This document shows positions 1 to 6,536 of a stretch of DNA of 8,490 nucleotides, one piece after another (within the stretch, counting starts at the first letter, position 1; each line of letters opens with the position of its first letter). This DNA is from Chlamydiia bacterium (lineage in GTDB: Bacteria; Chlamydiota; Chlamydiia; Chlamydiales; Simkaniaceae). Below the pieces are notes generated by a model, which ran no database searches, was not told the origin of the DNA, and worked only from the letters and a program-made list of their open reading frames with translations. The translations under genes and the position numbers were made by a program. The stretch lies in the NCBI GenBank assembly GCA_020440405.1, contig JAGROF010000047.1, positions 1 through 8,490 on the forward strand. Reading direction: 5' to 3'.

Positions 1-43
1 ATTGCGAAATTAAATAACTTTTTAATCAACAAATTATTTAACG

Positions 44-2182
44 TTGAAACGTTTGGGCGCTCTCCTTCTTTTCCTCACCCTCCCCCTCGTTGCGCACGAG
101 GAGCTTTCTCAGCTTTTTAGAGACCTCAAGATGGTGAAAGAGGTGGACGAGGAGATTGCCGACCATCTTCCCTATCATTATAATTATTCTTTGATGGGAG
201 GGTATTTTTCGATGCCTTCAGCGCGGATGAATGAGGTGGGGACAGCGGCTCTAGGGTTTGCCTATGTTCCTCCATATCGTGTCTATGCGGCAACAATACA
301 AGCTCTTGAGCGTCTGGAGTTTGGCGTTAACTACACGACCTATATCGGCCTACCTGACCCTGCAATGGGAGATATGGGGTTTGGAGATTTTACAGACCGC
401 GGTGCTAATGTCAAAGTGGCCATGCTTAAAAAAGAGGATGGATTTCCCTATTTTCCTGAAATTTCAGTCGGCCTCGAAGATTTTTATGGAACCAAGCGGT
501 TTCATGCATTTTATGTTGTGGCAACGAAGGAGTTTTTGGATTACAACTTTGAGGCGACGTTAGGGTGGGGAAAGGGAAGAATCAAAGGGTGGTTTGGAGG
601 AATTGGGTGGACCCCATTTCGAAAAAGCCGTATCCCAGGAATTAACCGTCTCACTCTCCTTGCAGAATGGGATGCAACAGATTATGAAAATCACAGCTTA
701 GAACACCCCGAAGGGAGGGGAGTCAAGACACGTCTCAATGTGGGACTGACCACAGCATTTTTTGATGCCCTTCAACTCAGCGTTAGCTCGATTCGGGGCG
801 AAAAAATTGCCGCATCTGCTTCGTTGAATTATAATCTTGGAGAGACAAAAGGGCTCTTCCCAAAAATGAATAATCCTTCGATCTATCGGACGCCTATTGA
901 TACTGAGCCGTTAGGGCATTTGCGTTCAGAGCGAGAGCTTTCTCATGAACTTGCCTTAGCATTTTCAGGGCAAGGGCTCAATATGTATCGGATTTATATC
1001 GCAACAGATACAGATAAGGGGAGGGTGCTTTGGATGAAATTGATCAACGTCCGGTATCGAGAAGAGCGGGACCTAAAACATCGTATCGAAGCCATTCTTG
1101 CGGCTCTGACTCCATCAAATATCGACTCCGTGACTGTTGTGATCGAAGCCGATGGGATTCCTACTCATGAATACCGGTTTCGAACCGTCGATCTAAAGCG
1201 ACTAAGAGAAGGTGTGATTGGAGATTTTGAGTTTCAAACACTCACTCCCATGCGTGAGCCTACGCGTGTGCCGAATCCTTATGAGGGAACGCTCCTTTAT
1301 CATCGCACCAAGGGAATTTGGACGTTGACTGTGCGCCCCCGTCTTTTGACGTTTTTTGGAAGTGCTACGGGAAAATTTAAGTATAGCGCAGGAATTGTTG
1401 CAGGCCCAGAGGGGTATATTTTTGACCAGCTGTATTATAAAATTCAGGGGGCCTATAACATTAAATCCAGCCTATCGGATGTTGGAGATATGGATGTCTT
1501 AAATCCTTCTCAGATCTTGAATGTCCGGTCTGATAGCGTAAGATATTTTCAAACGAATACCGTTTCTCTTGAGCAGGCTTATATTCAAAAGGGGTTTTAT
1601 CTTTGTAAGGGGTGGTATGGGCGGATTGCAACAGGCTATTTTGAACCCGCCTATGGGGGGATTGCAGCAGAATTTCTCTATTATCCTGTGGGGTCTAGCT
1701 GGGCCGTTGGGTTTGAGGCCGCTGGAGTTTTGAAAAGAAACGTTCATGGGATTGGGTTTACAACAAAGATCCGCAAGTTTAATGGATTCATCCCTGAATT
1801 TGTGCACTTCATTGGGTATCAGTATTTTCTCGACCTTTACTATGATATTAAGGTGCTCAACGTTGATGTTAAAGTGAGCATTGGGAAATTCCTTGCCCGA
1901 GACGTAGGGGCGCGCTTTGAAGTGGGGAGGTACTTTCCTAGTGGATTCCGTTTTGCGGTTTGGTATGCAATGACAAATGCCGTTGACATTGTCAATGGAA
2001 GCCGTTATCGAGACAAAGGGATTGCTTTTGTCTTGCCCCTTGACTTTTTCCTAACGAAAAGTAGTCGAACGTATATCCCTTATACCCTTTCGGTGTGGCT
2101 CCGAGATACCGGAGCAAGGGCGGCTACAGGGAAACGACTGTACCCAACTCTGCAAGATGAAAGAGAGTCTTCCCCCGATTAA
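44..2182 (+). CDS. YjbH-family outer-membrane beta-barrel protein
   Basis: Predicted secreted protein of 712 residues. It opens with a signal peptide: MKR, a hydrophobic core at residues 4-16 and a likely cleavage after LVA (residue 17). Residues 48-270 look like the YjbH domain: GGYFSMPSARM (52-62), a DRG turn near 118-120, GLEDFYGT (143-150), the LGWGKGR strand (173-179) and a later AEWD segment. The C-terminal third, with its GYFEPAYGG, KFLARDVGARFE and DKGIAFVLPLDF patches and many alternating aromatic strands, fits the rest of the YjbH family. In E. coli YjbH belongs to the yjbEFGH locus linked to extracellular polysaccharide; the molecular role is unsettled. I infer an outer-membrane barrel. 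The start is TTG with no visible Shine-Dalgarno sequence. An in-frame stop at 23-25 and the signal peptide starting right at this codon support it. No yjbE, yjbF or yjbG partner lies downstream; upstream cannot be seen. Its stop overlaps the stop of the convergent FKBP gene. Confidence 0.85.
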   Translation: MKRLGALLLFLTLPLVAHEELSQLFRDLKMVKEVDEEIADHLPYHYNYSLMGGYFSMPSARMNEVGTAALGFAYVPPYRVYAATIQALERLEFGVNYTTYIGLPDPAMGDMGFGDFTDRGANVKVAMLKKEDGFPYFPEISVGLEDFYGTKRFHAFYVVATKEFLDYNFEATLGWGKGRIKGWFGGIGWTPFRKSRIPGINRLTLLAEWDATDYENHSLEHPEGRGVKTRLNVGLTTAFFDALQLSVSSIRGEKIAASASLNYNLGETKGLFPKMNNPSIYRTPIDTEPLGHLRSERELSHELALAFSGQGLNMYRIYIATDTDKGRVLWMKLINVRYREERDLKHRIEAILAALTPSNIDSVTVVIEADGIPTHEYRFRTVDLKRLREGVIGDFEFQTLTPMREPTRVPNPYEGTLLYHRTKGIWTLTVRPRLLTFFGSATGKFKYSAGIVAGPEGYIFDQLYYKIQGAYNIKSSLSDVGDMDVLNPSQILNVRSDSVRYFQTNTVSLEQAYIQKGFYLCKGWYGRIATGYFEPAYGGIAAEFLYYPVGSSWAVGFEAAGVLKRNVHGIGFTTKIRKFNGFIPEFVHFIGYQYFLDLYYDIKVLNVDVKVSIGKFLARDVGARFEVGRYFPSGFRFAVWYAMTNAVDIVNGSRYRDKGIAFVLPLDFFLTKSSRTYIPYTLSVWLRDTGARAATGKRLYPTLQDERESSPD

Positions 2183-2598
2183 GAGATGTCAAGCACCTTG
2201 ACATCAAACTTTAAGGTTTTTCCTGCTAAGGGGTGGTTGAAATCTAGAACCACCTGCTCTCCGTCGAGGCTGTCGACACGGATGAGCATTTCTCCAAATT
2301 GTTCGTCTGAAACCACAAGAAGAGCCCCTTCAAAGCGAAGGTCTTGTGGAATGAGCTTGGCGTCGACTTTCTTATAAGCATGAGGATTGACATCCCCATA
2401 AGCATTCTCAGGATCCAGTGTCACTTGTTTCGAATCCCCCACATCTAATCCTCTAAGTGCTTCTTCAAGAGCAGGTAAAATTTGATGTGCGCCAAACAAA
2501 AAGATGAGGGGATCCTTCCCCACATTGGTATCGATTTGTGTATTGTCTTCAGCAAATACACTATATTCGATAGCCACTTGCTTTCCATTCTCTATCAT
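2179..2598 (-). CDS. SlyD-like FKBP-type peptidyl-prolyl cis-trans isomerase
   Basis: Cytoplasmic prolyl isomerase/chaperone of 139 residues in the short SlyD group. The N-terminal FKBP part carries the family pattern: an IEYS strand (10-13), a PLIFLFG turn (30-36), ILPALEEALRGLDVGD (40-55) and PENAYGD (63-69). Residues about 72-118 match the insert-in-flap chaperone domain. The chain then returns to the FKBP fold through DFNHPLAGKTLKFDV (119-133), the most diagnostic SlyD segment. The protein stops six residues later, so it lacks the histidine- and cysteine-rich tail that gives E. coli SlyD its nickel binding. There is no signal peptide. A TTG six codons upstream (2614-2616) is open, but the ATG at 2596-2598 is preferred: a G-run sits 9 nt before it and homologous sequence begins near there. 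It is the last gene of the lhgO-hemB-FKBP run, 54 nt after hemB, and probably cotranscribed. Confidence 0.9.
   Translation of the reverse strand: MIENGKQVAIEYSVFAEDNTQIDTNVGKDPLIFLFGAHQILPALEEALRGLDVGDSKQVTLDPENAYGDVNPHAYKKVDAKLIPQDLRFEGALLVVSDEQFGEMLIRVDSLDGEQVVLDFNHPLAGKTLKFDVKVLDIS
2185..2205. terminator. Perfect 9-bp inverted repeat just after the YjbH stop
   Basis: GATGTCAAG (2185-2193), a CAC loop, then CTTGACATC (2197-2205) form a perfect 9-bp stem. It begins two bases after the YjbH gene's stop codon and lies inside the last codons of the opposing FKBP gene. Its position suits a terminator or RNA-stabilising end for the plus-strand transcript, perhaps acting in both directions. Against this, the stem has only four G/C pairs of nine. 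No T-run follows it directly on either strand; the nearest plus-strand T-run is at 2217-2221. The repeat itself is certain, its role is a guess. Confidence 0.4.
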
Positions 2599-2607
2599 AA
2601 TGGTTAT

Positions 2608-2613
2608 CCCCCC
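2608..2613 (-). promoter_or_regulatory. G-rich ribosome binding site choosing the FKBP start
   Basis: On the minus strand a run of G residues followed by ATAACCATT places a GGGGG-type Shine-Dalgarno 9 nt before the ATG at 2596-2598. The run falls inside the reading frame if the upstream TTG (2614-2616) is used, which argues that the ATG is the true start. Confidence 0.55.
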
Positions 2614-2652
2614 CAAATAAGTACGTCCCTGACTTTATGTTGACAGATTGGA

Positions 2653-3627
2653 TTAATTTAGTAAACCCAACACTTGAGAGGCGGCGTAAGTGAAGATGAA
2701 GTCTGCTCCTGCTCTCTTAATAGAGATAAGGGACTCGTAGAAAGTGAGTTCAGCATTGATAAACCCTTTTTCTGCTGCAGCCATGACCATCGCGTATTCT
2801 CCGCTAACATGATAAGCTCCAACGGGGAGGGTCGTTTTTTCTTTGATGGCTAATAAAACATCTAGATAAGGAAGGGCAGGTTTGACCATCAACATGTCTG
2901 CTCCTTCTTCTTCATCGAGAAGAGCCTCCCGGATCGCTTCTCTCCGGTTGGCGGGATTCATTTGGTAGGTTTTTTTATCTCCAGAGAGGAGTTGGGATCC
3001 AATGGCATTGCGAAAGGGTCCATAAAATGCTGAGGCATATTTTGCTGTGTAGGATAAAATCCCGACTTGAGGGCGCAGCGCTTTTCGAATCACCCCCACA
3101 CGACCATCCATCATATCACTTGGAGCCACGATGTCGCATCCTCCTTCTGCATAACATGTTGCTTGCTTAACCAATGCTTCAAGAGTCAGATCATTATCGA
3201 CCTCTCCTTCATAAATAATCCCGTCGTGTCCATGGGATGTAAAGGGATCGAGTGCGACATCGGTAATCACGCAGAGAGAAGGGAGCTCTCTTTTAAGGGC
3301 TTGGATTGCTCGGACAACTAGAGATTCAGGGTTCCATCCTTCGCTCCCTTGGTCATCCTTCAAGCTAGGATCAATAACGGGGAAGAGAGCGACTGCTGGA
3401 ATGCCTTGGGCGTGAAGGAGCTCCGCCTCTTTCAGCAAGAGGTCAATGGACAGGCGGTTAATGCCTGGCATAGATTCGATAGGTTCCCGCACCCTTATGC
3501 CTTCCTTAATAAAGAAGGGAACGATAAGATCAGATGCACTTAACCGGGTTTCTTCTGCTAAGGAACGGATTGCAGGGGACTTGCGGTTTCGGCGAGGCCT
3601 TTTTGTAAGAATAGCGTTTGCTTCCAT
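2653..3627 (-). CDS. hemB: Porphobilinogen synthase (delta-aminolevulinic acid dehydratase)
   Basis: Condenses two 5-aminolevulinate molecules to porphobilinogen, the second common step of haem and tetrapyrrole synthesis, in the cytoplasm. At 324 residues it is full length. It shows the family order: RPRRNRKSPAIR (10-21), the metal/active-site loop TDVALDPFTSHGHDG (122-136), the first Schiff-base lysine K196 in SYTAKYASAFYGPFR, and the second, K249, in MVKPALPYLD (247-256). YHVSGEYAM (272-280) and ESLISIKRAGAD (298-309) follow. The loop has aspartates where zinc enzymes carry three cysteines, so this is predicted to be a magnesium-type enzyme. The ATG at 3625-3627 is chosen because RPRR starts by residue 10; no good Shine-Dalgarno precedes it. 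The first 70 nt overlap the end of lhgO in another frame, so translation is probably coupled to it. As I recall, hemB also lies beside the thyX-like gene in C. trachomatis; here lhgO separates them. Confidence 0.97.
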   Translation of the reverse strand: MEANAILTKRPRRNRKSPAIRSLAEETRLSASDLIVPFFIKEGIRVREPIESMPGINRLSIDLLLKEAELLHAQGIPAVALFPVIDPSLKDDQGSEGWNPESLVVRAIQALKRELPSLCVITDVALDPFTSHGHDGIIYEGEVDNDLTLEALVKQATCYAEGGCDIVAPSDMMDGRVGVIRKALRPQVGILSYTAKYASAFYGPFRNAIGSQLLSGDKKTYQMNPANRREAIREALLDEEEGADMLMVKPALPYLDVLLAIKEKTTLPVGAYHVSGEYAMVMAAAEKGFINAELTFYESLISIKRAGADFIFTYAASQVLGLLN

Positions 3628-4811
3628 TCTTCAAAGTCTAGCTTTTTCACAATTGTTTGACCAATAGAAAGTGAGGAGGTTGCAGCTGGAGAAGGAGCAT
3701 TGAGCACATGCATTGAATAGTCATCCTGAAGGATTAAGAAGTCGTCGACAAGGCGGCCATTGGGGAGGACTGCCTGAGCACGGACGCCACTTCCACCAGG
3801 AACAAGGTCATCCATTTGAATGGCCGGTACAAGGCGATTTAAGCTTTTTGTGAATGCTTTTTTGCTTAAGGAGCGATACATTTCATAAACCCCTGTCTTC
3901 CAATATTTCCGTGAAAGTTTCCAAAACCCAGGGTACGTCAATGTTTCGGCCGTTTCGCGCCAGACAAAATCTGATTTCGTATAGCCTTCTCTAGCTGTTG
4001 CCAAGACAGCGTTAGGACCTGCCTCAACGCTTCCATCGATCATCCGTGTTAAGTGCACCCCTAGAAAGGGAAGTTTGGGATTGGGAACAGGGTAGATCAG
4101 TCCTTTGACAAGCTCTTGTTTTTGGAGCAGATAATATTCCCCACGAAAAGGAAGGATTTTGCAAGGAAGCTGTTTATCGGGAAGTGCCATTTTAGCGATT
4201 TTATCACAATAAAGTCCGGCGCAGTTAATGATAAAGTTGCACATTTCCGTCTTTTTGCTGGTTTCGATCGTCCAATGAGGAAAAGAAAAGTGAAGGTGGC
4301 TTACTTTTTCCCCTGTATGGATTGTCCCTCCTTTTTCTTGAATTGCTTGGGCTAATGCGTTTGCGACGCGTGTGTAGTCAATGATTTGACATTGGGGCAC
4401 GAGAAGGGCTTTTAATCCTGCAGCATGAGGTTCAACCTCTCGAAGTTCTTCTTGAGAAAGCTCTTCAACAAGGACCCCATTAGCCTCTCCTCGGCGCTTG
4501 AGTTCCTGAAGTGTTGGAAGTTCCTCATGCCTGGAGGCAACAAGGACTTTTTGGCACTGCTGGTAAGGGACATCGTAGAGATCGCAGAAATCAAGGAGCT
4601 TTTTCTTCCCTTCAACGCAATTTTTTGCTTTAAGTGATCCAGGTTTGTAATAAATTCCGGAGTGAACGACTCCGCTGTTATTTCCTGTTTGGTGTTTTGC
4701 AACGTCTGTTTCTTTTTCGAGGATTATGACCTCAAATGTCGGATATTTCTCTATGAGAGCGTATGCTGTTGCGAGCCCGACGATCCCGCCACCAATGATT
4801 GTAATCTTCAT
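3558..4811 (-). CDS. lhgO: L-2-hydroxyglutarate oxidase/dehydrogenase (FAD-dependent)
   Basis: Flavoenzyme of 417 residues in the DAO-type oxidoreductase fold, predicted to oxidise L-2-hydroxyglutarate to 2-oxoglutarate and pass electrons to oxygen or the membrane quinone pool. The N-terminus has the dinucleotide-binding fingerprint IIGGGIVGLATAYAL (5-19) and the adenosine-binding acid in ILEKE. Next comes the LhgO-specific stretch HQTGNNSGVVHSGIYYKPGS (40-59). Further along are an INCAG segment, LPFRGEYYLL, the VEAGPNAVLA strand, GGSGVRAQ and the closing NAPSPAATSSLSIG flavin-binding motif. Close relatives normally end soon after the last motif; here about 20 extra residues run on while overlapping hemB. 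The ATG at 4809-4811 begins directly with the Rossmann strand and has AAGG 9 nt upstream. It is the first gene of the minus-strand run and divergent from thyX. Glycerol-3-phosphate dehydrogenase-like paralogues are the main alternative, but the HQTGNNSGVVH signature favours LhgO. Confidence 0.9.
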   Translation of the reverse strand: MKITIIGGGIVGLATAYALIEKYPTFEVIILEKETDVAKHQTGNNSGVVHSGIYYKPGSLKAKNCVEGKKKLLDFCDLYDVPYQQCQKVLVASRHEELPTLQELKRRGEANGVLVEELSQEELREVEPHAAGLKALLVPQCQIIDYTRVANALAQAIQEKGGTIHTGEKVSHLHFSFPHWTIETSKKTEMCNFIINCAGLYCDKIAKMALPDKQLPCKILPFRGEYYLLQKQELVKGLIYPVPNPKLPFLGVHLTRMIDGSVEAGPNAVLATAREGYTKSDFVWRETAETLTYPGFWKLSRKYWKTGVYEMYRSLSKKAFTKSLNRLVPAIQMDDLVPGGSGVRAQAVLPNGRLVDDFLILQDDYSMHVLNAPSPAATSSLSIGQTIVKKLDFEEWKQTLFLQKGLAETASPLQSVP

Positions 4812-4820
4812 CTTGCTAAG

Positions 4821-4835
4821 CCTTTTTGAAAAAGG
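4821..4835. repeat. Short palindrome in the lhgO/thyX divergent region
   Basis: CCTTTTT (4821-4827), a central G, then AAAAAGG (4829-4835) are perfect inverted arms. Read on the minus strand, the AAGG of the arm nearest lhgO is that gene's likely Shine-Dalgarno, so a 6-bp hairpin with a 3-nt loop could cover it. Alternatively it is a DNA operator abutting the thyX -35 box. The stem is mostly A-T and weak, so chance is possible. Confidence 0.35.
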
Positions 4836-4864
4836 TTACCAAAAAAGGAAGAAAAAGATAGACT
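4836..4864 (+). promoter_or_regulatory. Candidate sigma-70-type promoter for thyX
   Basis: TTACCA (4836-4841) and TAGACT (4859-4864) each match four of six consensus bases and are separated by exactly 17 bases. Transcription would begin near 4871, giving a leader of about 30 nt before the ATG at 4902. That leader would leave the ATG at 4875 with almost no leader, which agrees with choosing the later start. The boxes are weak and unproven. Confidence 0.35.
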
Positions 4865-4890
4865 CTTTTCTTTTATGTCCATGCAACCCT

Positions 4891-4894
4891 GGAG
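4891..4894 (+). promoter_or_regulatory. thyX: GGAG ribosome binding site that decides the thyX start
   Basis: GGAG lies 7 nt before the ATG at 4902. The in-frame ATGs at 4875 and 4881 have no purine-rich site at a suitable distance; AGGAAG at 4846-4851 is 23 nt before the first. The later ATG is therefore preferred. Confidence 0.7.
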
Positions 4895-4901
4895 CGCCCG
4901 C

Positions 4902-6536
4902 ATGTTGAATGATTATGAGGAATTCAGCGAATCGCAACTGAAAATTATTAAGAAATACGTTACCAGTACTTCCAGCCATATCTTCTGCTTGCGCAATCTC
5001 CCAGAGGTCATTAAGGGAGCCTTATTTTCCCGCTATTCTCGTTCAAGCTTAGGGTTACGCTCCCTATTGCTCAAAGAATTCATTCTGAATGAAGAGACAG
5101 AATTTTCAACCATTTCAGGGCAGAAGGAAGGAGAAAGCGATAATGATCTCGAAGATCAAAGCATTGCGATCAAAAAGGCACAGAATTTCTATGATCGGAT
5201 TCTTGATGGGTATGGAGATGATTCCATTGGAGAGCTCGGCGGAGCACACCTAGCAATTGAAAATATTTCGATGATTGCTGCGAAAGTGATTGAAGATGCG
5301 CGGATCGGAGGATCCCCTCTTGAGAAATCGACACGCTATATCTACTTTGATCAGAAGTATGAGGGAGAATATCTTTTTTATCGGGAACCCATCCTCATGA
5401 CCTCGGCTTATCGGGATCATTATGTAAACATGTGTAATCATCTCTTTGAGACCTATGGAAAACTGATTCCTCCTTTAACGGAGCAGATGGAAAAGGACTT
5501 TCCTAAGGAGCATGATGTTTCTAAGATTGCTTATACAGCCGCTTTGCGAGCAAAAGTACTTGACTGTCTACGGGGACTTCTTCCTGCAAGCGCCTTGACA
5601 AACATGGGGGTTTATGGAAATGGACGTTTCTTTGAAACCCTTGTTCAAAAGCTCAACTGTCACAATTTAACAGAGTTGCAAGAGATTGCCCGCACCTCTC
5701 ATCAGGAGCTTTCTAAAGTGATCCCGTCTTTTGTCAGACGGGCTGATCTCAACCATAAACATCAGAATACCTATGCAGAGTTCCATGAGAAGATGGATGC
5801 GGAACTGGAAGTGATGCGAGATCAATATACGGCTTCTATTCAACCTTTGGATCATCCTATGGTGCGGTTAGTGAATTTTGATCAAGAAAGCCCTGTGAAA
5901 GTAGCTGCTGCGCTTCTCTTCAAGCAATCGGACTGTGGGTTGATGGAACTGCAAGAAATGTGCAAGAAGCTTCCAAAAGACGATCTATCTCGTATTTTTG
6001 ATGCGGCGTCTGCGTTTAGACAAAATCGGCGCCATAAATCTCCTCGCGCCCTTGAGCATGCGGAATTTACTTTTGAGATTGTGGCCGATTATGGAATTTA
6101 TCGAGATCTCCAGCGTCACCGCACACTCACGCAGGAAAGGCAGTTTCTGACCTGTAACCTTGGATATTATGTTCCTAAAGAGATCCTGGATACCGATATG
6201 GAGAAGGATTATCGAGAGGCTATGGAAAGGGCGAAAGGTGTTTATGATGAGATTGCAAATGAACTGCCAGAAGAAGCCCAATACGTTGTACCAATGGCTT
6301 ATAACATCCATTGGTATTTTCATATTAACCTCCGGTCTCTTCAGTGGCTTTGTGAGCTCCGCTCATCCCCTGCAGGGCATCCGATGTATCGTTATGTGGC
6401 GCAGGAAATGGCAAAACAGGTTTCTCATACGTTTCCTGAATTTGAACGTTTCTTTAAGTTTGTTGACTATGATGGATATGAATTGGGCCGCCTAGGACAG
6501 GAAGTTCGAACCGTAGAGAAAATGAAGTCGTCGTAA
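4902..6536 (+). CDS. thyX: Double-length FAD-dependent thymidylate synthase (tandem ThyX domains)
   Basis: Predicted to methylate dUMP to dTMP using methylenetetrahydrofolate and FADH2. The protein has 544 residues, about twice a classical ThyX (roughly 220-250), and reads as two tandem ThyX-like halves. The N-half (about 30-250) has SRYSRSSLGLRSLLLKEF, YGDDSIGELGGAHLAIENIS (104-123), an EKSTRY segment (141-146) and a later LLPASALTN...GNGRF region. The C-half (about 325-525) has PRALEHAEFTFEI (381-393), DLQRHRTLTQERQ (402-414) and NLRSLQWLCELRSSPAGHPMYR near 476-497. The canonical motif is RHR, seven residues, Ser, x, Arg. The C-half keeps RHR (405-407) but has Phe at the Ser position; the N-half lacks RHR but keeps S-x-R-Y. 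Long ThyX proteins of this kind are typical of Chlamydiae. The start at 4902 rests on the GGAG site; using 4875 adds nine residues. The stop overlaps the start of the permease gene by one base, implying translational coupling. Confidence 0.88.
   Translation: MLNDYEEFSESQLKIIKKYVTSTSSHIFCLRNLPEVIKGALFSRYSRSSLGLRSLLLKEFILNEETEFSTISGQKEGESDNDLEDQSIAIKKAQNFYDRILDGYGDDSIGELGGAHLAIENISMIAAKVIEDARIGGSPLEKSTRYIYFDQKYEGEYLFYREPILMTSAYRDHYVNMCNHLFETYGKLIPPLTEQMEKDFPKEHDVSKIAYTAALRAKVLDCLRGLLPASALTNMGVYGNGRFFETLVQKLNCHNLTELQEIARTSHQELSKVIPSFVRRADLNHKHQNTYAEFHEKMDAELEVMRDQYTASIQPLDHPMVRLVNFDQESPVKVAAALLFKQSDCGLMELQEMCKKLPKDDLSRIFDAASAFRQNRRHKSPRALEHAEFTFEIVADYGIYRDLQRHRTLTQERQFLTCNLGYYVPKEILDTDMEKDYREAMERAKGVYDEIANELPEEAQYVVPMAYNIHWYFHINLRSLQWLCELRSSPAGHPMYRYVAQEMAKQVSHTFPEFERFFKFVDYDGYELGRLGQEVRTVEKMKSS

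Noticed and set aside
44..59. Inverted repeat ACGTT/AACGT at the YjbH start codon
   Set aside because: Five-base arms with a 2-nt centre are expected by chance and have no supporting context.
1499..1807. Antisense open frame of 102 codons within the YjbH gene
   Set aside because: Low-complexity, proline- and cysteine-rich translation opposite a conserved barrel region; no start signals or family resemblance.
2599..2616. TTG start giving six extra residues on the FKBP protein
   Set aside because: Those codons consist largely of the G-run that serves as ribosome binding site for the ATG at 2596-2598.
4875..4901. Upstream ATGs (4875, 4881) as the thyX start
   Set aside because: They lack a spaced Shine-Dalgarno, whereas ATG 4902 has GGAG 7 nt before it and the candidate promoter would leave them almost without a leader.
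5985..6323. Antisense open frame of 112 codons within thyX
   Set aside because: It lies wholly over a conserved ThyX region, resembles no family and is explained by the codon usage of the real gene.
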